Assembly (NCBI RefSeq): GCF_000003815.2 | Contig: NC_049994.1 | Location: 15,634,975 to 15,698,974, forward strand | Origin: Branchiostoma floridae | Taxonomy: Eukaryota; Chordata; Leptocardii; Amphioxiformes; Branchiostomatidae | Reading direction: 5' to 3' | Length of the DNA: 64,000 nucleotides | Shown: piece after piece, positions 56,765 through 64,000 of the stretch | Layout of the letters: each line of letters opens with the position of its first letter | How positions within the stretch are numbered: position 1 is the stretch's first letter | Translations under genes and position numbers: made by a program | The notes under the pieces: model-generated | Told to the model about the DNA's origin: nothing | Databases searched by the model: none | What the model saw: only the letters and a program-made list of their open reading frames with translations

Positions 56765-57211
56765 CTGCAGAAAACAACAACAGGTGGACAGTGGTTAGAT
56801 GTTTGTTTGGAAAAACTGTGCCTATTATGTGTATTCATCTTGTATGTAATGTATACTTTCGAGGGCCCCACAGAAAAGCAGTACCATACCACTGAGATGG
56901 GCAAATAAAAAAAAGGTAAATAAATAGATAGAGTATGCCATGCTACATGATGAAAATAACATGTCAGAATCAAAATATAATCAAATGTAAAAAAAAACTC
57001 ATTGTCATTGAAAGAACTCAGTACAAATAGAAGTAGACTGTGTGGCAGGTTTGTCATAAACCATATCTACTACTAGTACTAGTATACCACACCACACACA
57101 TCAACAATAATATACAATAGACCAGGTATTATAATTCGTATATATTTGCATATCTTCATATTGATAAATGGCAAAGGGATCATCCAAAAACCAGTAATCA
57201 AGTAATGGTAC

Positions 57212-57345
57212 ATCAATGAAGGTTAGACGTTCAGGCAATAAGATACGCCAAATAGCAGTTACTCAAGCAACTGAATACGATTTTGGGAACAGACATATCA
57301 GCATCCACTTTCATCAGTGGCACTGGTAAAGGTAGATTGACATTT
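57212..57345. mobile_element. MITE family C, degraded copy 5
   Basis: ATCAATGAAGGTTAGACGTT, then AATAAGATACGCCAAATAGC and AGTTACTCAAGCAACTG; the right arm is lost. Confidence 0.65.
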
Positions 57346-57553
57346 CAGACCCGTATCTAAAAAAAAATTGTGGTATCATACCTGAATGCAACCATAGTAT
57401 GTGGCCTAGAACTGACTGATGGCTAATAATATTTATGAGAGGGCAGCAGACGCTTCAGACAGCATCAAATTCCACAACCTTTCATCTGACAGTTGCACTT
57501 GTAAAGCTAGATTGACATTTCAGACCCGTACCTAAGAGATTTCCATGGTACTG

Positions 57554-57981
57554 TAACGCTAGTTCACCTTTTTCCGTTGAGTAACCTAGATTCGTTGTTT
57601 TAAAAAGCTGGATATTTAGAGATTTCAGGTCATTGACGCGGGTTTCAAATGTCAACATTTTCAAGATATTGCAATAAGAAACTACCTTCCATCGACTTAA
57701 CGATCCCCAAATACTGTAATTCCTGATTTTTTCAATGTACTGTTATGTTCACGGTTTTCACTGTGACGACTATAACGTGAACTTATCATTACTGATAAGA
57801 AATAAATCACAGCCTTTTTTAATGTGCACTTGTCACGACAGTGAACATTAAGTTCCGAGAACAAGTTAAATTTTCTCAGACCGTGAAAATTTGGTACCGT
57901 GAAGACAAAGTGAATTAAAGTACCCTATTTCTTTATACAACGGATATATGTTACACTACGGATAAAGGTGAACTAACGTTA
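57554..57981. mobile_element. MITE family B, copy 7, with nested insertion
   Basis: Left TAACGCTAGTTCACCTTTTT, right GATAAAGGTGAACTAACGTT. The right arm is interrupted at about 57712-57920 by a roughly 205-bp element that begins TACTGTAATTCC and contains GTTCACGGTTTTCAC, similar to family A. Confidence 0.8.
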
Positions 57982-58131
57982 CCTGTATAGAACAGCTAGG
58001 TCACTGACTGAAGGCCAATAATATTTATGGGAGGGCAGCACAGAATATAGGTCAGTAGTGAAACATTGACAGTCTACACAACACGGGAATGTCCTCCGAA
58101 TACTGAACATTTCAGCGAAGCACAGTCTGGG

Positions 58132-58450
58132 ATTACTGTTACTGCTGTGGATTATCGAAAGGGTGGTCCTTAACATGTATGCAATAATAGATCTGGCTTT
58201 GCATTCAGCTCATTATTAGTACATTCAGATACAAATGTGTATATTCAACAACCTTCTTAAGCAGAACAATTTCTCCAACATCATCATTGAAAATATTATT
58301 ATTCAATACACACAAGCCAACGCTAGAGCACCCACCTTACTGTTACCACTGTGGATTATCTAAAGAGTGGCCCTTAAAATGTATGCAAGCAGAGATCTGG
58401 CTTTGCATTTAGTTCATTATTACATTCAGATACGAATGTGCCTGTTGAAA
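58132..58450. repeat. Duplicated segments (also near 59103)
   Basis: CTGTGGATTATC(G/T)AAAG...GATCTGGCTTTGCATT(C/T)AG...CATTCAGATAC occurs at 58143 and 58347. TTTCTCCAA-ATCATTGAAAA...ACACAAGCCAA(C/G)GCTAGAGC occurs at 58270 and 59130. Interleaved duplications of unknown origin. Confidence 0.7.
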
Positions 58451-60387
58451 ATTCTAGTCTACATGAATGTTGTTTCAATGGAGTAACAGTGTTGTACCAC
58501 TGTGTTACACTCGTCATGTTGACAGTTTTTAAATCTAGGTTATTTCATTCTATTTTCTTCAAAATTTGGCCAAATTTGGCCGAGGCTCATTCTCCCCAGA
58601 CCTATGACTCTGCCCTGCTCTAAATTCCAGGGGATAGCCTTGATTAACATACATGTACATGTGCACAATGTAAGATATTCTATCTGTCCTGTTTCCGGTT
58701 TGCACAGATAGCCATTATTACTATTAGGCCGATATTCAAGACTCTGAATGAAATGAGGCTTCTCATTCTCAGACTTGAAAAATGTCTGGCAAGATTTCTG
58801 ATAGACTAACACACAGTCTTAAATGCCTTGTTAATGCTGTTATGCCAGACTATGGTATATTTATATAGCCCACTTAATAGCAGACAATCTACATACAAAT
58901 GACTGGTATGGGCTGCATGGGCTTCAATTGACCCAGTTGAAAAATACACTGTCCAAAGACTGAATATTGAATCTGAATATTCTAAATCTCAAAGACCATG
59001 ACAGAAAAGAAATGCAATAACCTAAGAGCATTTAGTCCCTATCCTTAGATTTTTCAAAAATACATATTCAAGAACAAGTAACATTATATATTTCAATAGC
59101 TCACCTTTCTTTAGCCTAACTATTTCTCCAATATCATTGAAAACATATTATTTGATACACACAAGCCAAGGCTAGAGCACCCACCTTATACAAGAAAATG
59201 AGATTCCAACCTACTAGTTATAAATTGTCACACACTACCCAGCCACAAGTAGGCATTGGCAAACCTCCATCAGAAGAGCGTAAAGTGCACGGCACATTAT
59301 GAAACGAAACCCACTCAAGACCATGATATAAATGTGTCCATTTCTACCCTAAACAGATAGACTATGTGCTGTAATGCCAAGGAGTTTAGGAGTGAGACTC
59401 TTTCAGAGTTTTCTAGTATCCTAATAGGTAACAATTCCACTAAAACTTTGTTTATACGTTTGAAACTGCTGATCTTACAAGTCTTGCCAAAATGCTTTAC
59501 AAATGTCAAATAACAATTCGTTAGTCAAAATGAAAAATAATGTATCTTACATCATGATATGAATGCGATCTAGTTCTTTATAAAACCCTTTGCTATCCTC
59601 TGTCTTCTGGTTGAATAATTCATTGTACATTCAGGCCCTTTCTGCTATTTGATGGGTAATTCAATTTCTGGCCTGGTCAGACTGCGAAACCCTCAGTTTT
59701 CAAGTCCTCATTAATTTGCATAAGGGACAATCCAGAAGATGAGGGCGAGGGGGTATAGCCTGGTATCCAGCCATATTATAGTCCTGTAGTGTCCATATTA
59801 AGTCTCGAAATTCATTTTTGGGATTAGGTGCACTGGTGCACCCAGCTTGAAAAATTGGGTGCACTAAAAAAATTTTGGGTGTACCACTTAGATTTAAGTG
59901 ATAATCTAATAATAAAACTTAGTTACAAGCTATCAAATTCTTACACAAGTGCCATGACAGACATTTCCATCATCTTTCTAACTTAGATGTCAAGAATATG
60001 TTGTATACTGAGTATACTTTGATATCTTTACATACATAAACCTAAGAAAATATTTGGGTGCACCCGTGTCTTAACGTCCTGTCTTATAGACTGCAACCCT
60101 TTCCAGGAGCAAGACATTGGGCTAGCAGGCATTCAAACTCTCGACCACAGCAGTAAATATATGTCCAGATGCAGAAATTCTTACTCCTAGACCATGCTCA
60201 TTACAATGGAAAGTCTTTCAGAAGAGCTAGGTGATATCAAGGATAACCCAGCTCTAGGACAACCATAAATCGAGCTGGCAAATGGACGCGAATCTTCCCT
60301 TAGTAATAGCCCCGAGCGCTGCATCAGCACTTTCTGTCCCCATCAGACGTCACATCTGGGTGCACTTTACTGCAGAATGATGTTACC

Positions 60388-60690
60388 TGCTGTATCAGTT
60401 GTTGCACATGTACAGGGGGGTTCCAGGTAACATTTAGGGGGTGGTTGCTAAGCGTACTTCACAATCAGGTTTTGTCACTTTACTGTTCTATGCTGCAGCA
60501 GTTGTTGCATTTGGGGGGCACCAATAACATTTGGGGGGTGGTTGTCTTACGTATTTTGCAATAAAGTTTTGTCGCTTTACTGTTCTCTGCTGCATCAGTT
60601 GTTGCACACGTACAGGGGGGAAACCGGGAAATGTTTCGGGGGGTGGTTGCTATAACTTATACGTACTTTGCAATCAAAGTATGTTTGCTA
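60388..60690. repeat. Tandem repeat, three units of about 110-120 bp
   Basis: Each unit has GCTG(T/C)A-CAGTTGTTGCA, a G-rich run (GGGGGGT/C), ACATTT-GGGGG(G)TGGTTG and TTTTGTC-CTTTACTGTTCT. Confidence 0.85.
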
Positions 60691-60729
60691 CTATGTAGTG
60701 ATGACAATTATACTTCAAGCAAGAAAAGG

Positions 60730-60792
60730 ACTGTGTGTGTGTGTGTGCGCGCGCATATGTGTGGATGTGCATGTGAGTATGAATGTATGTAT

Positions 60793-60839
<47 letters not shown>
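60730..60839. repeat. (TG)n microsatellite
   Basis: An interrupted TG run at 60732-60780 and a pure one at 60794-60838. Confidence 0.97.
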
Positions 60840-60842
<3 letters not shown>

Positions 60843-61087
60843 ACTCTATTCTAATCTATTAATGTTAGTCGGAATCAAATGCCCCATATATCTACCATGG
60901 TAATTGGTATACTATATGATGACGCATGTTGCAGCTTTATTGGAAACCCATACAGACGTACGTAGTGCAGTATTGCGTGTGGATGAAGCTGTGATTTCAT
61001 TACGATAAGAAAGAACAGGATGCGGCAAAATCCACAGGGACATAGTAACATCACTGTTGAGTCATCACTCTTAGAACTACCTTACCT

Positions 61088-61428
61088 CATCATTTACCTG
61101 TCCAAAGGTATATTACGTCATTACCCTATTTTTTTTTATTCAGAACAGATATGATGAAATAGGTGTGTGACTCATTAATTATACCTATAAATTATCTCAT
61201 ATTTTTTCCAAGTATATGACATCATTGCTTTTTTTCTTACAGTAACAAGAACTTTGGGCTTTTTACCTGTCCAAAGGTACCTTACATCATTGCCTTGATT
61301 TTTTTAAATTCGAAACAGATATCATAAATTCAGTGTGTGACTCATCGATTATACCTGGAAATTAGGTCATTGTTACCTATTTCAAAATATTTGACATTAT
61401 TGCCTTTTAACTTTTTCTTACAAGAACT
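61088..61428. repeat. Tandem duplication, two units of about 170-180 bp
   Basis: Shared blocks are TTTACCTGTCCAAAGGTA, AACAGATAT-AT-AA-T, GTGTGTGACTCAT and a TTATACCT-AAATTA block. Confidence 0.8.
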
Positions 61429-62412
61429 GTGTCACAACTTGTCAAGTCCAATTCTTACTGTATATTTTCTAACCTCTTCCCCTAACATTAACATAACATA
61501 TGTAATTTGTTATGTTGGTGGCCAATTTTAATGCAATAAGGAAGCCATTACAACGATGAAGGGAATTCTATCTCAACTACCCAATAACAACAGTGACCAT
61601 TAGATTTCTGCAGTCAATAATCCTGGCCTAAATGCATTAATATATGGGTCAATGATCTGTTAAAACAACATCAAGTTGTTCTGGCACAGATATTATCAAA
61701 TCAATCAAACTTCAGTCAGTTGATCATATAAATCTTAATGCAGTTCTAATGTCATTTTCGTATCTTTATTTTATATTTGATTTTAACCTGTTCAATGTTG
61801 CAGTATCCCTGTCAACTCTAATGCCACAAGCTGCTTGAGCAAGAAACGGTTTAATAAAATCAGTAATTATAGATTCCCCAAATATCCTAATTATGCTAGT
61901 ACTAGTGTATAATTACTGTCATTTTATACCTTCCTTTAATGCTGATAATTACTATAATTATAATCTGTCCTGTACCGAGAAGCTTTTGCAAAAACATATT
62001 CCCAACTGCATCCTACACTCTTAGTGGAACAGTCCAATGCTGAAAGCCAGAAGAAGAATTTGACCTACAACCTTTAACAACAATAGGGATTGGACACTGA
62101 CAAATATGTTGGCCCTGTCTCAGTATACTGTGAATTTTGTCATTCTTACTGCGTTTCAGGTCTGCATTTTGTCTATAGCTGCAAATTTATCCTAATTGAA
62201 ACATATTGGTTACTGTATGCTCTCAGACTGTCTTTTATTGACTGTGTTACTATGTTGTTGAAACTGTTAAATCGCAAACTCTTAATATTTGCCTCGAAAA
62301 TCTAAGAGTCACGAATTTACAGTTTTCTACAGCACACGTCACCCCTAAGGAAAAGAACACAATGTACCAAGACTGTTCCACACGACACAATACACCCACG
62401 GAAAACTTCTTA

Positions 62413-62803
62413 GGCCTAGGAAAAAAAATGTTGTGTTTCCTGTTTCCCTACCTACGCTAAAAAAACCTGCCGACCCTAGACTTTTTTTTTGGGTGGGCAG
62501 TGGAGTCACATAGCTTCCAGTTAGAATTTTTATTTGGCCTGCTTCCTATTGAAGTAAAACACTGCTTGTCCCATCTAATGAAGGATAAATGTATCTATCA
62601 TGCACAAAATTAAAGTTTGACATTGAAAGACAAGTGTCATCATACCTTTCAGTTTACTTTGTTCAACTGTATTGTAAATATGTATCACTAGAATTTTGGC
62701 CAGCCTAAAAAAAAATACAAGAAAAAAAAAAGATAATCCCTACCTACCGACCCTAATTTTTTCAGGACTGAAACAGGAAACACAACATTTTTTTTCCTAG
62801 GCC
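62413..62803. mobile_element. Harbinger-like MITE, 391 bp
   Basis: Inverted repeats of about 34 bp begin GGCCTAGGAAAAAAAATGTT and are perfect. TTA is duplicated at the borders (62410-62412 and 62804-62806). TWA targets and GGC ends suggest PIF/Harbinger. Non-coding. Confidence 0.75.
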
Positions 62804-63008
62804 TTATACCAATCACTGTCAACGTCGTTTGTCTCAATGGTCGCGAGCTCAATAGAAGAAAATGGACCAAGACATCTTGATAATATGTTTGTCTTCTGCC
62901 TGTAAATTACATCGTCGGCACACATTCGGGGTAGGGTAAATCTTGTTTTTAATGGGGGTTCAAATGTGCGCGAGTATCAATCACGCAGTGCCAGTGAGAA
63001 TGTTTCAG

Positions 63009-63305
63009 TTGTTGGGCAGAGACCAGGATACATTCTTTGGTGCTCCTTTACCATAGCCATGGGAAACTACATGACTTGTGCAAACATTGTAGAAAGAAGA
63101 AAGAAACAACAAAGCAGAAAACCTTATGATAAAATTTACAAAGTTCCTAGAGTAACTGGATAAGTTTGTAAACTATCAATTGTTGGGCAGAGACCGGGAT
63201 GTGTTCTTTGGTCCCCCTTTACCATAGCCATGGGAAACTACATGACTTGTACAAACATTGTAAAAAGGAATGCAAGAAAGAAAGAAACAACACAGCAGAA
63301 AACCT
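63009..63305. repeat. Tandem duplication, two units about 171 bp apart
   Basis: GTTGTTGGGCAGAGACC(A/G)GGAT and ACCATAGCCATGGGAAACTA each occur at 63009 and 63180 onward, followed by AGAAAGAAACAACA-AGCAGA. Confidence 0.85.
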
Positions 63306-63360
63306 TATATAACTAGAGTTCGGCGACCTCATACCTCCATGAAAAAGCTTTCATAAATTT

Positions 63361-64000
63361 CATGCAATTATGAATAGGAATATATATTTCATAAATGACT
63401 TGCTGTCCCCGGACGGCAATTTTATGTCTTACGATGAATTCAGTACAAATTTCCCAAATGCTTGTGACCAACATAGATATCTACAACTTATTTCAGCTAT
63501 TCCCGGTAAATAGAAAAAAATACTTAGTACTGAGAAGCGTAAAGACCTTGTGTGCCTGCCCTTTCAAAAAAATTATAAATGGTTACGAAATATAAAAATC
63601 AATAAAAGCATGTATATCTACTTTCTTACGTCCAGGAACGAGGTCAGCCTTGCACACAAGACTAGACTTTCTTGGTTCTATTATTTTGACAAACCTATAC
63701 CATGGCGAGATGTATTTACAAACTTATATAGATGTACTATTGATCCAAGTACTAGATATTTTCAATACCGATTAATTAATAAATTTTTACCTTGTAACAA
63801 AATTCTACATATATGGAAATTAATAGACTCTAGCTCTTGTTCTTTCTGTCATGACGATGTAGAATCCTATGTTCATATTTTCTGGGAGTGTCCACATGTA
63901 GTATCATTTTGGAATGATGTAAAAAATTGGTTGAAAGTAGAAACTTCTATAGAGTGCTACCTAAATTCCTTTATTATCATATTTGGAGATACATGTAACA
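63361..64000 (+). mobile_element. Tx1/L1-like LINE ORF2 C-terminal part, one stop, cut by window edge
   Basis: One reading frame runs from 63361 to the edge with a single TAG at 63511-63513. It reads RNIYFINDLLSPDGNFMSYD, TLYRC-type text (FTNLYRCTIDPSTRYFQYRL), INKFLPCNKILHIWKL and CSFCHDDVESYVHIFWECPH. The last is the CCHC-type zinc knuckle region found at the end of L1/Tx1-group ORF2 proteins. The visible part lies downstream of the reverse transcriptase active site. The in-frame stop makes this copy non-functional unless readthrough occurs. The 5' limit is uncertain. Confidence 0.85.

Larger units (their letters stand above)
56765..63360. other. Right-hand region without recognised exons
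   Basis: I found no TOG1-like coding segment or other exon here. The region holds repeats and MITEs listed separately, microsatellites and AT-rich unique sequence. If CLASP extends to the right, this is a large intron. Confidence 0.5.

Noticed and set aside
60631-60862. Cys/Val-rich open frames
   Set aside because: Translation of the (TG)n microsatellite.

Overview
This window is animal (metazoan) genomic DNA, most likely from a lancelet (Branchiostoma). The evidence is short exons with canonical splice sites in an AT-rich background, chordate-like CLASP and AGAP protein sequences, and a dense mix of non-LTR retrotransposons, tRNA-derived SINEs and many small palindromic DNA transposons. The species is an inference, since no diagnostic marker is present. 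One 100-base run of N (8680-8779) is an assembly gap of placeholder size.

Two protein-coding genes are recognisable, both on the minus strand. Nearly the whole window from 56.8 kb down to 8.6 kb is one gene, CLASP, the microtubule plus-end and rescue factor (CLIP-associating protein; Drosophila Mast/Orbit). I could join 30 exons by matching splice sites, phases and similarity to the vertebrate proteins. They cover the linker before TOG2, TOG2, the Ser/Arg-rich EB-binding linker with three phase-1 microexons, TOG3, a second linker and the C-terminal HEAT-like domain. The N-terminal TOG1 exons are not visible; they should lie beyond 64 kb, reached through the small exon at 56.7 kb. A second possible start exon at 50.9 kb would give a TOG1-less isoform. 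Left of CLASP, after about 7 kb of 3' UTR and intergenic sequence, lies the first coding exon of an AGAP-type Arf GAP (1034-1196), with an ETS-motif promoter region. The rest of that gene runs off the left edge.

The most unusual feature is repeated local duplication of exon edges inside CLASP. Exons near 12.9, 13.5, 15.8, 16.4, 17.2, 41.1 and 51.0 kb each have one to six nearby copies of one end of the exon with the adjoining splice site. Two copies at 12.5-12.8 kb are whole in-frame 108-nt exon candidates, and the 14.9-15.8 kb array carries six extra copies of one TOG3 segment. Two expected C-terminal segments are missing. One probably lies in the N gap. The other, upstream of 9.6 kb, is missing where a MITE abuts the exon and its terminal bases provide the only visible splice acceptor.

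The introns hold a 5'-truncated but otherwise open CR1/L2-like LINE (25.0-27.9 kb), LINE fragments at 8.86 kb and at the right edge, three recurring MITE families, and several single elements. For some of these the flanking duplications indicate a superfamily: piggyBac (TTAA), Mutator-like (9 bp), hAT (8 bp), Harbinger-like (TAA/TTA) and pogo-like (TA). No CRISPR, operon or other prokaryotic feature is present.
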